DNA of 64,000 nt from Mucilaginibacter sp. (GTDB lineage Bacteria > Bacteroidota > Bacteroidia > Sphingobacteriales > Sphingobacteriaceae), in assembly GCF_025359345.1 (NCBI RefSeq), contig NZ_JANYGQ010000033.1, positions 186,001 to 250,000 on the forward strand, written 5' to 3'. A model generated the notes under the pieces. The model saw only the letters and a list, made by a program, of their open reading frames with translations, ran no database searches and was not told where the DNA came from. Shown in pieces: positions 1-9,813 of the stretch (positions within the stretch are counted from its first letter, which is position 1; the number at the start of each line of letters is the position of its first letter). Both the position numbers and the translations under genes were made by a program.

Positions 1-370
1 TCGAACTTAATCTTAACTGGTCGCCGCCGCTAAACATCACCACATCGCATTTGCGTATGCGCTCCAGGTATTCAGGGTTTGACGCATCCTCGCGCTTGCG
101 GATATCCATCACCCCAATAGGGTTTGCCAGCAAATAATTAAAGGCCTCGGTATATTCCTCGCCCACAAGGTCGGGGATTTGCGATGCCGTAGTAATAACT
201 TCAACAATTGAACCTGATTGCTTTGCCGATTCGGTAATTATCCGCCTCAATATTCCCTGTTCAAAAAATTTAAGGTGATCAGGTTTTATCAATTGCTCCT
301 GTGCGCCCAAATTTGTGTTCATGTCAACGGCGCCGCCAATAATTATTAATTTACCTTTCGGGACAGTCAT
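1..370 (-). CDS. cphB: cyanophycinase, N-terminal part (cut by window edge)
   Basis: The reading frame opens at an ATG at 370 and runs off the left edge, giving about 123 residues. It starts with a Lys-Leu-Ile-Ile-Ile-Gly-Gly-Ala strand typical of the class I glutamine amidotransferase-like fold. It carries an ITTASQIP segment and an FSGGDQ motif near residue 115, both characteristic of peptidase family S51 cyanophycinases. The catalytic serine motif would lie beyond the edge. The enzyme cleaves the storage polymer cyanophycin into beta-Asp-Arg dipeptides. It is divergent from cyanophycin synthetase (start at 636) with a 265-bp shared spacer, so storage and mobilisation genes are paired. Family assignment is firm; activity cannot be checked without the C-terminal part. 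Confidence 0.88.
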   Translation of the reverse strand, partial: MTVPKGKLIIIGGAVDMNTNLGAQEQLIKPDHLKFFEQGILRRIITESAKQSGSIVEVITTASQIPDLVGEEYTEAFNYLLANPIGVMDIRKREDASNPEYLERIRKCDVVMFSGGDQLRLSS

Positions 371-566
371 TTTTAGTTAATTAAGTTAGATTAGGCTGAA
401 TGATTGCTTCAGTTGACAATGTTCATTAAGTTTAACTATATTAACTCAATTCAACGTAATCAACTTACTCACGTAATCAACCTTCGCCTATCGCACTACA
501 AATTAAAATAAAAACCGCCATAAACACAGGTTGTTGTAAATAATAATGCCTTTTTTGTGGCAAAAG

Positions 567-597
567 TTTTATTAAACGCTTAAGTTATTTAGTTTTA
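567..597 (+). promoter_or_regulatory. candidate promoter of cyanophycin synthetase
   Basis: TTTT at 567-570 and TAGTTTTA at 590-597 are separated by exactly 19 bases. This fits the Bacteroidota -33/-7 pattern (TTTG, N19, TAnnTTTG) with one mismatch in each box. The predicted transcript would start near 603, about 30 bases before the ATG at 636. This is a pattern match only. Confidence 0.35.
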
Positions 598-635
598 AAA
601 GAAAATTACCCCCAAACATTGATAGCATCATCTTT

Positions 636-3263
636 ATGAAGATAGAAAATATACAAGTATTGCGCGGCCCGAACATCTGGAGTGTTAGTCGTAAAAAATT
701 AATACAAATGCGGCTGAACCTGGAGGACATGGAAGATCGCCCAACTAATACTATTGAGGGTTTTTATGATCGACTGGAGAAACTGATGCCCAGCCTTTAT
801 ACGCATCGTTGTTCGCCGGGTGTTGAGGGGGGCTTTTTTCAGCGGGTTATTGCCGGTACCTGGATGGGGCATGTAATTGAGCATATTGCGTTGGAGATAC
901 AATCGCTTGCCGGTATGGAAACCGGTTTTGGCCGCACCCGCGAAACAAAAACAAAAGGGGTTTACAATGTTGTATTCACCTACCTCGAGGAAAAGGTGGG
1001 CATTTTTGCTGCCGAAAGCGCTGTGGCCATTGCCGATGCTGTTATTAATGGTGAAGATTATGACCTTGACCGCGACATACAGAAAATGCGCGAAATACGC
1101 GAAAATACCCGCCTGGGCCCAAGTACCGGCTCGATAGTGGAAGAGGCCATAGCAAGGGATATCCCCTGGATTAGGCTGAACAACCAGTCGCTGGTGCAAT
1201 TGGGCTACGGCAAAAACCAGGTGCGTTTCCGCGCGACCATGACGGAGAAAACCAGCAGCATTGCCGTTGATATTGCCAGTAATAAGGACGAAACCAAGCG
1301 TTTGCTTTTGGAGCAGGCCATACCCGTTGCCAAGGGGATTACTATATCATCGCTTGAAGGTGTGGACGAAGCTATCCGCAAAGTTGGCTTTCCGCTGGTA
1401 TTTAAACCATTGGATGGGAATCACGGTCGCGGTATCTCCATCAATATCCGCACCCGCGAAGATGCTGTTGCCGCTTACGAGTTTGCAGCCAAAATATCGC
1501 GCCGGGTAATTGTGGAGCGATTTATAACCGGGTACGATTTTAGGGTATTAGTGATTGATAACAAAATGGTAGCTGCCGCTCTGCGCGATCCTGCTCACGT
1601 TAAAGGTGATGGTGTATCGACAATACAACAGCTTATCGACAAAGAAAATACCGACCCGCGCCGTGGTTACGGTCACGAGAATGTGCTTACCTTAATCTCG
1701 ATAGACCGGGACACACTGGATTTGCTGGAAAAGAAAGGCTATACTTTAGAAACTGTGCCAAAAAAAGGCGAAAAGGTTTTTGTAAAGTCGACCGCTAATT
1801 TGAGCACCGGCGGCACATCCGTTGATGTTACCGACCATGTGCACCCGCAAAACATATTTATCTGCGAACGTATCTCCAAAATCATCGGGCTGGATATTTG
1901 CGGCATCGATATTATGGCCGAAAACCTTACCGAACCGCTTACCGAAAATGGGGGTGTGGTTTTAGAGGTGAATGCCGCGCCTGGCTTCCGGATGCACATC
2001 GCGCCAAGCGAAGGCTTGCCGCGCAACGTTGCCGGGCATGTGATAGATATGTTATACCCACCGGGAAAGTCGGCACGTATCCCGATCATCTCGATAACAG
2101 GCACCAACGGAAAAACCACTACGACACGACTGATAGCCCATATTGTTAAAAATAATGGTCATAGGGTGGGTTTCACCACATCCGATGGGGTGTATGTGCA
2201 AAACACGATGATGCTGAAGGGTGATACCACCGGCCCCGTAAGCGCCGAGTTTATTTTAAAGGATCCGACCGTTGATTTTGCGGTGCTTGAAACTGCCCGT
2301 GGCGGTATCTTGCGTGCTGGTTTGGGCTTTGGTTTTTGCGATATTGGCGTAGTAACCAATATACAGGAAGACCACCTTGGGCTTGCTGATATCCACACAC
2401 TGGACGACCTTACCCGCGTAAAGGGTGTAGTGGTTGATGCCATTAAAAAAGATGGCTGGGCCGTGCTGAATGCCGACAACGAATACTGTGTGCGAATGGG
2501 CAAAAATGCGCATTGCAAAGTAGCATACTTTAGCATGCACGAGAATAATCCCATTATTAAATCGCATTGCAAAAAGGGCGGAATTGCCTGCATTTACGAA
2601 AATGGCTTTATCACCATACAGAAAGGCGATTGGAAAATACGTGTGCAGCGTACTACCCTTATCCCCGTAACGTTTGGCGGCACCGTGCCATTTATGATCG
2701 AGAACGTGCTGGCGGCTACGCTGGCAACCTACCTTTACGACTTTAAAACCGACGATATCAAAATATCGCTGGAAACGTTCATACCATCCGCAGCGCAAAC
2801 GCCGGGAAGAATGAACATCTTTAATTTTAAAGATTTCCGCTTTATGATCGACTTCGCCCATAACCCGGCAGGCTTTAGGGGCATCAAAGCGTTTTTAGAC
2901 CATATAGATTCGCCACTAAAAATAGGCATCATTGCCGGTACCGGCGACAGGCGCGACGAAGATATCCGCGAGTTGGGCAAGCTATCAGCCGAGATGTTCG
3001 ATTATATCATCATCCGCCAGGAAAAACACCTGCGCGGCCGTACGGCAGAAAATATTGTGGGCCTGCTTATTGAAGGCATTAACTCCGTTGATAAAAATAA
3101 GACCTACGAAATTGTGCCGAATGAGATTGACGCCATTAAACACTCAATGAGTTTGGCACGGCCGGGGACGTTTATAGTTGCTTTAAGCGATGTGATTGAT
3201 AACGCAATTGAAACCGTGCAGAATTACCAGGAACAGGAGAGGAACGGAACGTTTAATATGTAG
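636..3263 (+). CDS. cphA: cyanophycin synthetase
   Basis: This enzyme makes multi-L-arginyl-poly-L-aspartate by ATP-dependent addition of Asp to the backbone and Arg to the side chains. The 875 residues match the usual length of CphA (about 870-900). Three parts are seen: an N-terminal domain (about 1-165), an ATP-grasp domain (about 215-475, with the VFKPLDGNHGRGI nucleotide-binding strand), and a Mur-ligase-like domain with the P-loop GTNGKT at residues 489-494. In the third part a DFAHNPAGF segment lies near residue 738. The gene is divergent from cyanophycinase, and a 60-residue gene follows 26 bases downstream. No obvious defect is seen. Confidence 0.96.
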   Translation: MKIENIQVLRGPNIWSVSRKKLIQMRLNLEDMEDRPTNTIEGFYDRLEKLMPSLYTHRCSPGVEGGFFQRVIAGTWMGHVIEHIALEIQSLAGMETGFGRTRETKTKGVYNVVFTYLEEKVGIFAAESAVAIADAVINGEDYDLDRDIQKMREIRENTRLGPSTGSIVEEAIARDIPWIRLNNQSLVQLGYGKNQVRFRATMTEKTSSIAVDIASNKDETKRLLLEQAIPVAKGITISSLEGVDEAIRKVGFPLVFKPLDGNHGRGISINIRTREDAVAAYEFAAKISRRVIVERFITGYDFRVLVIDNKMVAAALRDPAHVKGDGVSTIQQLIDKENTDPRRGYGHENVLTLISIDRDTLDLLEKKGYTLETVPKKGEKVFVKSTANLSTGGTSVDVTDHVHPQNIFICERISKIIGLDICGIDIMAENLTEPLTENGGVVLEVNAAPGFRMHIAPSEGLPRNVAGHVIDMLYPPGKSARIPIISITGTNGKTTTTRLIAHIVKNNGHRVGFTTSDGVYVQNTMMLKGDTTGPVSAEFILKDPTVDFAVLETARGGILRAGLGFGFCDIGVVTNIQEDHLGLADIHTLDDLTRVKGVVVDAIKKDGWAVLNADNEYCVRMGKNAHCKVAYFSMHENNPIIKSHCKKGGIACIYENGFITIQKGDWKIRVQRTTLIPVTFGGTVPFMIENVLAATLATYLYDFKTDDIKISLETFIPSAAQTPGRMNIFNFKDFRFMIDFAHNPAGFRGIKAFLDHIDSPLKIGIIAGTGDRRDEDIRELGKLSAEMFDYIIIRQEKHLRGRTAENIVGLLIEGINSVDKNKTYEIVPNEIDAIKHSMSLARPGTFIVALSDVIDNAIETVQNYQEQERNGTFNM

Positions 3264-3289
3264 TTATTTGCCAAGATAATAATTACATT

Positions 3290-3472
3290 ATGGATAATAA
3301 CTATGGAGGAATGACGGTAAACGAACGTCTGTGGGTTAGTGGCTTAATGGAACAATTTGATTCTGCAGTTCGCGAAAAAAATGCAGATAAAATCATAAAA
3401 ATATTGAAGAAAGTTGAATTAACCGAGCCGAACATAACCGACATTCTGAGGCAAAAAGGTTTGATTGAATAA
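3290..3472 (+). CDS. small hypothetical protein (60 aa)
   Basis: This short gene starts 26 bases after cphA on the same strand and probably shares its transcript. The product is soluble, without a signal peptide or membrane segment. It has a mixed-charge helical composition and a C-terminal half (KIIKILKKVELTEPNITDIL) that looks like two helices. I do not recognise the family. The reading frame has normal codon use, which makes it more likely real than random. Its position suggests, but does not show, a link with cyanophycin metabolism. A nested inverted repeat follows the stop codon. Confidence 0.6.
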   Translation: MDNNYGGMTVNERLWVSGLMEQFDSAVREKNADKIIKILKKVELTEPNITDILRQKGLIE

Positions 3473-3486
3473 ACATCGTTTGTTTA

Positions 3487-3547
3487 GCTGCCGCTAGCTT
3501 AGTCCAAATGAATCCTTCTGAACGATTTGGCGTAAACTCGCGGCAGC
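3487..3547. repeat. nested inverted repeat after the cphA operon
   Basis: GCTGCCGC at 3487-3494 pairs with GCGGCAGC at 3540-3547. Inside that loop CCAAAT at 3504-3509 pairs with ATTTGG at 3525-3530. An AT-rich stretch with a T run (3559-3566) follows. It could end the cphA transcript, but the T run is too far from the stem for a classical terminator. Confidence 0.5.
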
Positions 3548-3605
3548 GTTAATTGTAACTTTTTTATTCCACCCCTTATAAAATTCATTAAAAGTTAAAT
3601 TTTGT

Positions 3606-3613
3606 TACTTTTG
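3606..3613 (+). promoter_or_regulatory. candidate -7 promoter box (TACTTTTG, followed by CGC)
   Basis: This is a perfect match to TAnnTTTG, 14 bases before the lipoprotein ATG at 3628. No clear TTTG lies at the -33 distance. If it is used, the transcript leader would be under about 15 bases long. Confidence 0.4.
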
Positions 3614-3627
3614 CGCAAATTTAACAA

Positions 3628-4269
3628 ATGAGAGAGATTTACAAGATCGGGATTACATTCGCAATAATTTTAATTACCGTATTAACATCGTGCAAAAAAG
3701 AAACCACGCCAATACAACAATCAACTACACTTTATCTTAAAAGCATTACACCCAAGGGGACGGTAGCCTATACGAAATATGGGCAGATAACCGGGCAACC
3801 GTTTGTGGACAGGTCGGCAGAAGCGGTTGGCCTTAATGTGTTTTATCCCCCGCAATTGAGTAAGGATTATGTAACCTTTAGGACAGACGGGCTTTTTCAG
3901 TGGGGCAGTGATTCTTTCCACTATGTAAAAACAAACGATCGTTTTGTGTTTAGCGCTTATACAGAACCAGTGGATTCAACGAACCTGGCGGTTGTATACG
4001 CTCCGTTTTTCAAGGAGCCGGCGACATCCGTTCTTCCCAATGGAAATGTTTATGCTTCGCGTATAGTTGTTGCCAATGGGGACATGTCGGTGTTGCATAT
4101 AAGCTACATGGTACTTGGAATTTTACATAGGGATAGTTTAACCAACGTGATAACACGCCGGGAACAAACTATTGTTCATAATGAATTTAACCGGGATGGC
4201 GCCAAAACACTCGGGAAAAACGACACGCTTGCTGTGAGGAACTATACGTTTGACTATGTAAAAAAATAG
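3628..4269 (+). CDS. hypothetical lipoprotein
   Basis: The 213-residue product begins with a lipoprotein signal peptide: basic N-terminus, hydrophobic stretch, then LTSC with Cys22 as the predicted lipidated residue. It is therefore expected at the outer membrane or periplasmic face. The mature part is beta-rich, has no motif I recognise and no further cysteine. It has its own candidate -7 box just upstream and a strong bidirectional hairpin downstream, so it is probably a single-gene transcript. Convergent with the YitT gene. Function unknown. Confidence 0.8.
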   Translation: MREIYKIGITFAIILITVLTSCKKETTPIQQSTTLYLKSITPKGTVAYTKYGQITGQPFVDRSAEAVGLNVFYPPQLSKDYVTFRTDGLFQWGSDSFHYVKTNDRFVFSAYTEPVDSTNLAVVYAPFFKEPATSVLPNGNVYASRIVVANGDMSVLHISYMVLGILHRDSLTNVITRREQTIVHNEFNRDGAKTLGKNDTLAVRNYTFDYVKK

Positions 4270-4368
4270 ATGTTGCATACATGGGCGGCAGCAATGCATG
4301 GCGGACGGATTTTCTTGTTTTTATAACAACTCATGGACGGCAAAACAGAAGAGTAAGCAGTTTTTATC

Positions 4369-4410
4369 AAAAGTGCTGACACTAATTTGTCAGCACTTTT
4401 CGCATTTTTT
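4369..4410. terminator. bidirectional terminator hairpin
   Basis: A perfect 13-bp stem (4369-4381 with 4388-4400) encloses a 6-base loop and is flanked by T runs on both strands. It lies between the convergent lipoprotein gene and the YitT gene and should end both transcripts. It is the main content of the 309-base gap 4270-4578, along with the TGTTCC array at 4486-4525. Confidence 0.8.
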
Positions 4411-4485
4411 AGCATCGCAGATAGGGTAAAAGGTGCCTTATTAATGCGGAAAGAGGTTTTTTGCTGTCCTGTGCACACTATTCAC

Positions 4486-4525
4486 TGTTCCACCCTGTTC
4501 CTTATGTTCCACTGTGAACAGGAAC
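4486..4525. repeat. phased TGTTCC / GGAAC array
   Basis: TGTTCC occurs at 4486, 4496 and 4505, followed by GAACA at 4516 and GGAAC at 4521. The copies are about one DNA helical turn apart. CCTGTTC at 4494-4500 can pair with GAACAGG at 4516-4522. Similar arrays lie at 9676-9713 and 56700-56750. Confidence 0.55.
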
Positions 4526-4578
4526 GCAAAACTATACTATAGCACTGGAATAGAGTTACAGGCGGACATCGGTTTCAG

Positions 4579-5448
4579 TTAATGCCTCGCCCTCTTCTTT
4601 AACACACCACCGGCAGCTTCTTTTATAGTGCTGGTAAACACAAATGCCTTAGCATCAATTTCGTAAACCACGTTGCGCAGGCGCCGAACCTCGAGGCGGG
4701 TTACTACGGTGAAGATAATATCAACCGGGGCGCTAACGTCGAAGCTGTCTTTTAAAAAGCCGCGCTCGCCTTTGTAGATGGTTATGCCACGGCCAAGAGT
4801 CATTACCAGTTCGCGTTTTATTTGCTCGCTCTGACCCGAAATGATAGTCACGCCGGTATATTCCTCCAGCCCCTCGATAACAAAACTGATGGTTTTAGAT
4901 GCAGTATAGTAAGTTAATATAGAATATAGTGATGTTGGCAGTCCGAGCTTAATGGCAGCTATCAGGAAGATAACGATATTGATGCCTAATATTATTTCGC
5001 TGATGGTAAAGGCAATCCGCTTGCCGGTATAAAGGGCCAGCACTTCGATGCCGTCTAGTGCACAGCCGCCTCGTATGGCCAACCCAACACCGATTCCCAT
5101 AAATACCCCGCCGAAAATTGACGTAAGCAACTTATCGGAAGTTACCAGCGGATAATTTATAAACGACAAACAAAGCCCAAGGCCTATGATCGCGATAACT
5201 GTTTTTATAGCATACGTTTTGTTTATCTGGAACGCCCCCATAATAATAAATGGGATATTGGCTATTACGATTACATAGGCGATGTTCCAGTGGTAAAGCT
5301 CGTGCAACAGCAGCGATATACCCGTTACCCCGCCATCAAAAAAACTGTTGGGGACTAAAAAACTTTTTAGTGCAAAGCCGCAAAATAAAATACCGATAAC
5401 AACATAAAGTGTGTCCTGCAACCATGATGGCAATTGTAAATTCTTCAT
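4579..5448 (-). CDS. YitT family membrane protein (DUF161 + DUF2179)
   Basis: The 289-residue product has about five to six membrane helices in residues 10-200, including the Gly-rich GGVFMGIGVGLAIRGGCALDG segment that marks the YitT_membrane family. The C-terminal soluble DUF2179 domain is at about residues 222-282. Family length is typical (about 280-290). Members are widespread inner-membrane proteins of unknown transport role. The gene lies 3 bases downstream of an HD-domain hydrolase on the same strand, so the two are almost certainly co-transcribed. Confidence 0.9.
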   Translation of the reverse strand: MKNLQLPSWLQDTLYVVIGILFCGFALKSFLVPNSFFDGGVTGISLLLHELYHWNIAYVIVIANIPFIIMGAFQINKTYAIKTVIAIIGLGLCLSFINYPLVTSDKLLTSIFGGVFMGIGVGLAIRGGCALDGIEVLALYTGKRIAFTISEIILGINIVIFLIAAIKLGLPTSLYSILTYYTASKTISFVIEGLEEYTGVTIISGQSEQIKRELVMTLGRGITIYKGERGFLKDSFDVSAPVDIIFTVVTRLEVRRLRNVVYEIDAKAFVFTSTIKEAAGGVLKKRARH

Positions 5449-5451
5449 CTG

Positions 5452-6030
5452 TTATTTTACCTGTGCTTTTATGCGCCCTAAGTTAGCATCCTTTTTAGCT
5501 TGCCGCAAATTATTGGCGGTTTTGGTAAAATAATGATGCCTTTCCATAAATGCTACCTGTTTACGGTTCCATTCGTCCATATCGCCGACTGTACCAAAAA
5601 ACGAGTTCTCTAAAAAAAGCTGGTTGGCAATAAAAGAAAAATCATCCCGGCCAAGATAATCCAAATCAGCATCGGCCAAGATTTCTTCCAGGTGATTTTT
5701 TGGTGATTGCGGTAAACGGGTTGCCATTATCATTCCGCAAATTTTATCTATTTCGTTGGTGTCATAACCAAATTTCGGCAATGTTTCGCGGGCAATGCGG
5801 CACGATTCTTCTTCGTGCCCGGTTGCCTTAATTAAAAAACCGCTATCGTGATAATAGGCGGCAGTTAAAAGTAGGGTCATTTCGTCGCCGGAAATTCTAT
5901 CGGCAAGGGCAAGGCGCTTAGCGGCTTCATACACGTCAATGGTGTGTGATGCATTATGATAATTCAGATACTCCGGTAGCTCGTCATTCAATTTATTAAT
6001 AATATAGTTACCGGCATCATCCAATTGCAT
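5452..6030 (-). CDS. HD-domain phosphohydrolase
   Basis: The 192-residue cytoplasmic protein carries the HD superfamily metal-binding pattern: a first His in YHNASHTIDVYE (about residues 24-35), the YYHDSGF His-Asp doublet (about 58-64), and a later Asp in ADADLDYLG. These residues support a metal-dependent phosphohydrolase. The substrate (nucleotide, cyclic dinucleotide or other) cannot be read from the sequence. It is the first gene of a two-gene unit with YitT. A 106-base spacer separates it from the divergent histidine kinase ORF, whose preferred start is at 6173. Confidence 0.85.
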   Translation of the reverse strand: MQLDDAGNYIINKLNDELPEYLNYHNASHTIDVYEAAKRLALADRISGDEMTLLLTAAYYHDSGFLIKATGHEEESCRIARETLPKFGYDTNEIDKICGMIMATRLPQSPKNHLEEILADADLDYLGRDDFSFIANQLFLENSFFGTVGDMDEWNRKQVAFMERHHYFTKTANNLRQAKKDANLGRIKAQVK

Positions 6031-6084
6031 ACAATAAGGGTTTTTGCGGCTAATATATTAAATGTTTTATTTGCCCTGCACCCC

Positions 6085-6092
6085 TATATTTG
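6085..6092 (+). promoter_or_regulatory. candidate -7 box (TATATTTG) of the first histidine kinase
   Basis: A full TAnnTTTG match lies 81 bases upstream of the preferred start at 6173. A TTTG occurs only 11 bases upstream, so the -33 box is uncertain. Confidence 0.35.
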
Positions 6093-6172
6093 TTTATTAG
6101 CCGATTATTTAGTTACTTGATGGAAAATGTACATCGATGGTATATTTACTCACTACCGACAGATTTAATTTA

Positions 6173-8212
6173 ATGAAGATATTTTACCTGGTTTTATTTT
6201 TTATACTATCCATCGCATCTGCAAATGCACAAAAGATTGATACGGCCAACATAAATGTGGACAGCCTTGTACGTGTCGCCCTGGCTGATACTACCAAAAT
6301 AAACCCTACACCAAATAAGGACAGCCTTTTCAGGTTGCTGCCTTCGGCAAAACCTATTGCCAAAAGGTTAAAGCTTGTTTATCAAATTATCAATAATGGC
6401 ATTGATTTTTCGGTACAGGGGTTAAACTATCATTATAAAATACTCAATTGGGCAAAAAAAAATAACGACCTGGTAACCGAGGCCGTTATTACCGCCGAGC
6501 TAGGCTATAACATTGTTGAAAATGGCGACAAGGATGCAGGCGTAAAAATGTGCTTTGCGGCATTAAAAACTGCCGAACAAACCGGCAATAAACAGGCCAT
6601 TGGCATTGCGTACGGTAACCTGAGCATTTGCTACGGAGACAATAACCTGGCGCTGAGCAAAACATATATAGAAAAGGCGCTTCGTTTTTCGCAGGCTGCC
6701 AACGATACCATGAGCACTGCCTACGCGCTGGGGAATTTAACGCTCTACTATTTGCAGCTTCATCAGCCAGGGCCCGCTAAAAAATTTGCTTTAACGTTTA
6801 TCAGGTGGTGTGTTGATAATTACAAAAGCGAGGTGCCGCGTGCGCTGATAACCTTAAGCTGGTTTATGCCCGATGAAACTAAGCTTAAGTATTACAGGGC
6901 CGCAGCCACAATCGCCGCAAAAAGGCGCGACACTTCAAATACTACAGAAGCTTTGATTAATATTGGGCGCTACTACTTAAAGAGCAACACGCGCGACTCG
7001 GCATTGTTTTATGCGCGAAAGGTTTATCAAATGTCGAAAGGCTCATCGTTGGGCACCTTGCTTGCTCCAACGCTGTTACTTTCAAAATGCTTTCCCGGCA
7101 AGGCTGACAGTACACTTAAATACACAGTTGAATATTACACCATACGCGACAGCCTGAAAAACTTTAACAAAGCCCAGCGCGCCCAGGCGCTGGCGTTTGC
7201 CGACGAACAAAACCGGCGTGAAGTTGAAGCTAAGCAGGAAAAATACGTTGCCGACCTTGAGCTTTATGGCCTTGGCATTGTAGCCGTCTTTTTGATTTTG
7301 CTGGCGATTATTTTATGGCGCGGCAGCAGGCGAAGAAAAATAGCCAATGAACTGCTTCAGGAGCAAAAAGACCAGTTAGAGGAAACCTTAAACGAACTGG
7401 AAGCTACGCAAAACCAGCTCATCCAGTCCGAAAAAATGGCCTCACTTGGCGAGCTTACTGCGGGAATTGCCCACGAGATACAAAATCCGCTGAATTTTGT
7501 AAACAATTTTAGCGAGGTGAGTATGGAACTGGTTGACGAAATGGAGTTGGAGTTAAGTAAAGGCGATAAAGATGAAGCGATTTCAATTGCCGCTGACATT
7601 AAACAGAACCTGGAAAAAATACGCCACCACGGCCTCCGCGCCGATAGCATTGTAAAAGGCATGCTGCAGCACAGCAAAGCCGGCAGCGGTACCAAAGAGT
7701 CCACCAATATAAATAACCTGGCATCCGAATTTATGCGCCTGGCCTACCACGGCCTGCGGGCAAAAGACAAAAGCTTTAACGCCGAAATGGTAATGCACCT
7801 TGACTCCGACCTTCCACTGGTAAATGTTGTTCCACAGGATATTGGCCGGGTATTGCTTAACCTGTTTAATAATGCTTTTTATGCGGTTCAGCAAAAGCAA
7901 AAAACAGCCGGCGACGATTATAAACCCACTGTGGAAGTATCAACCAGCTTGTTTACGCCTCCGTCAGGCAGCCAGGGTATTTATTTGCGGGTTAAAGACA
8001 ACGGCACAGGCATAGCTGATGACATCAAAGAAAAAATAATGCAACCCTTTTTCACCACCAAACCAACCGGCGAAGGCACAGGTTTGGGCCTTAGTTTAAG
8101 TTATGATATAATGGTAAAAGGTCATGGTGGCAAAATTGATGTTGACAGCGAAGAAGGCGAATACACCGAGTTTGCGGTTTGGCTGCCCTTAAATAAAGTT
8201 ACAAACGCATAA
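6173..8212 (+). CDS. sensor histidine kinase with periplasmic TPR region (HK1)
   Basis: An in-frame ATG lies at 6137. I prefer 6173 because it places a normal signal peptide (residues 1-18, ending ANAQ) at the N-terminus, giving 679 residues. Residues about 20-350 form TPR-like helical pairs predicted outside the membrane. One membrane helix (about 366-384) leads into a coiled coil, then the dimerisation/phosphoacceptor domain with His434 in [19 protein letters not shown]. The ATPase domain has [16 protein letters not shown] and [20 protein letters not shown]. All catalytic motifs are intact. Its kinase core closely resembles those of four more kinases downstream. Ligand unknown. Confidence 0.93.
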   Translation: MKIFYLVLFFILSIASANAQKIDTANINVDSLVRVALADTTKINPTPNKDSLFRLLPSAKPIAKRLKLVYQIINNGIDFSVQGLNYHYKILNWAKKNNDLVTEAVITAELGYNIVENGDKDAGVKMCFAALKTAEQTGNKQAIGIAYGNLSICYGDNNLALSKTYIEKALRFSQAANDTMSTAYALGNLTLYYLQLHQPGPAKKFALTFIRWCVDNYKSEVPRALITLSWFMPDETKLKYYRAAATIAAKRRDTSNTTEALINIGRYYLKSNTRDSALFYARKVYQMSKGSSLGTLLAPTLLLSKCFPGKADSTLKYTVEYYTIRDSLKNFNKAQRAQALAFADEQNRREVEAKQEKYVADLELYGLGIVAVFLILLAIILWRGSRRRKIANELLQEQKDQLEETLNELEATQNQLIQSEKMASLGELTAGIAHEIQNPLNFVNNFSEVSMELVDEMELELSKGDKDEAISIAADIKQNLEKIRHHGLRADSIVKGMLQHSKAGSGTKESTNINNLASEFMRLAYHGLRAKDKSFNAEMVMHLDSDLPLVNVVPQDIGRVLLNLFNNAFYAVQQKQKTAGDDYKPTVEVSTSLFTPPSGSQGIYLRVKDNGTGIADDIKEKIMQPFFTTKPTGEGTGLGLSLSYDIMVKGHGGKIDVDSEEGEYTEFAVWLPLNKVTNA

Positions 8213-8269
8213 TAATAAACAGTTAAAGTTTTAATATTTAACTTTAGTTCGTAATATCTACATAACAAC

Positions 8270-9601
8270 ATGAATGTTTTCTATTTCCTGGCAGCTTTTT
8301 TACTGGTACGGCGCTTAGTAAAGCGTTATAAATTCACGCCATTGTTCCCCAAATGGCAGGGAATGTTTAAAACAGCCACCTGGATTTTACCCGTGGTTTA
8401 TATTGCAAACGCCATTTGGCTTGATAACTATGAAGCTTTTGCAGATATTTTGGGCGCAGGGATGCTGTTCGGGATGCTATGGTATATAGACAACGAACCG
8501 GATTTTGTTACACAAAAACCATACTTGCAAGCAAATTATCCGTTGGTAGCGGTTGGCGTTATCAACGGGCTTACCCTATTAATTGCCGAAAGCTTTCACG
8601 ACAAACATGAGAATTATTTTCAATTTGCCACGCTTGCGGCTTTTGTTTGGATTTTTGGCAAATGGGCTACCTCAAACAAGCAGGATGAAGCCCTCCGCAT
8701 AGCGGCAGAACGCAAGGCAGAACTGGAAGCATTGGTAAATGAACGCACCGCAGAGCTTGTTAAACAAAAAGAAAACCTGCAGGATATTGTTGAGGAACTG
8801 AAAGCCACCCAGGACCAACTGATACAATCAGAAAAAATGGCATCGCTGGGCGAGCTTACCGCAGGGATTGCCCACGAGATACAAAACCCGCTGAACTTCG
8901 TAAATAATTTCAGCGAGGTAAGTATGGAGTTGATTGACGAGATGGCCGAAGAGCTGGAAAAAGGCGACAAAGATGAAGCTATGGCTATAGCTGCCGATAT
9001 TAAACAAAACCTTGAAAAAATACGTCACCATGGGCAGCGTGCCGATGGGATTGTGAAAGGCATGTTGCAGCATAGTCGCGCCAGCAGCACCACCAAAGAA
9101 CCAACCGATATAAACAAGCTGGCCGACGAATACCTACGCCTATCGTACCACGGATTGCGGGCGAAAGACAAATCATTCAACGCGCATTTGGAAACCCACC
9201 TGGCGCCCGATTTGCCTATGGCTAATTTAGTGCCACAGGATGTGGGCCGCGTATTGCTGAACCTTTTTAACAATGCCTTTTACGCTGTGCAGCAAAAGCA
9301 CAAAGCCTTAGGGGGCGATTTTAAACCCACCGTTGAAGTAAGCACCTTAGCCCCACCACCTACCAAAGGAGCGGCGCCAACGCTGGTGATAACCGTTAAA
9401 GATAATGGTACCGGCATCCCCGATGATATTAAGGAAAAAATAATGCAACCGTTTTTCACTACCAAACCCACGGGCGAAGGCACTGGGCTTGGCCTGAGTT
9501 TAAGTTACGATATTGTGGTAAAGGCACATGGCGGCAAGCTTGATATTGAAAGTAAGGAAGGCGAGTATACCATATTCACCATAAGGTTGCCTTTGAAATA
9601 A
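8270..9601 (+). CDS. sensor histidine kinase with short multi-helix membrane region (HK2)
   Basis: The 443-residue product starts with four or five hydrophobic helices (within residues 1-135) and has no sizeable extracytoplasmic domain. A coiled coil follows (about 140-190), then the phosphoacceptor His202 in [19 protein letters not shown] and a complete ATPase domain. It probably senses a membrane or intramembrane cue, or works through partners. It lies 57 bases after HK1 with no terminator seen between them. TAACTTTA at 8239-8246 could act as a -7 box for a separate start. The kinase core is a close paralogue of HK1. Confidence 0.93.
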   Translation: MNVFYFLAAFLLVRRLVKRYKFTPLFPKWQGMFKTATWILPVVYIANAIWLDNYEAFADILGAGMLFGMLWYIDNEPDFVTQKPYLQANYPLVAVGVINGLTLLIAESFHDKHENYFQFATLAAFVWIFGKWATSNKQDEALRIAAERKAELEALVNERTAELVKQKENLQDIVEELKATQDQLIQSEKMASLGELTAGIAHEIQNPLNFVNNFSEVSMELIDEMAEELEKGDKDEAMAIAADIKQNLEKIRHHGQRADGIVKGMLQHSRASSTTKEPTDINKLADEYLRLSYHGLRAKDKSFNAHLETHLAPDLPMANLVPQDVGRVLLNLFNNAFYAVQQKHKALGGDFKPTVEVSTLAPPPTKGAAPTLVITVKDNGTGIPDDIKEKIMQPFFTTKPTGEGTGLGLSLSYDIVVKAHGGKLDIESKEGEYTIFTIRLPLK

Positions 9602-9675
9602 TATTGATTTGATGAATTATGATATGCCCTCGTTATTTAGGTGAGGCAAAGTGCAGGTTTGGGTTATATGCAGCA

Positions 9676-9713
9676 AGCGTTCCATTTTTTTTAGCGGAAC
9701 ACCCGGAACGCTG
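9676..9713. repeat. inverted repeat with phased GGAAC units
   Basis: AGCGTTCC at 9676-9683 pairs with GGAACGCT at 9706-9713. A further GGAAC at 9696-9700 lies exactly 10 bases before the last one. It sits in the 212-base gap between HK2 and the FIST gene and resembles the arrays at 4486 and 56700. The rest of that gap shows nothing else I can name. Confidence 0.5.
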
Positions 9714-9813
9714 TGAAACATGTTGATTATCAGTTGTTTTAAATTGCTCCGATTGGTCCTTATACTAAACTCATGTTATTTTAGCTAATCAAATTAATAG
9801 TGCGCCCTATAAT

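Noticed and set aside
4254-4478. A 74-codon minus-strand ORF between the lipoprotein and YitT genes
   Set aside because: It runs through the terminator hairpin, has no recognisable protein features and overlaps the end of the lipoprotein gene.
6137-6172. Upstream start codon for HK1 (similarly 28814 for the secreted protein, 49004 for the export lipoprotein and 28144 for yicC)
   Set aside because: The later starts give proper signal peptides or family-typical N-termini. At 28901 and 49046 a promoter box also lies downstream of, or overlaps, the earlier start.
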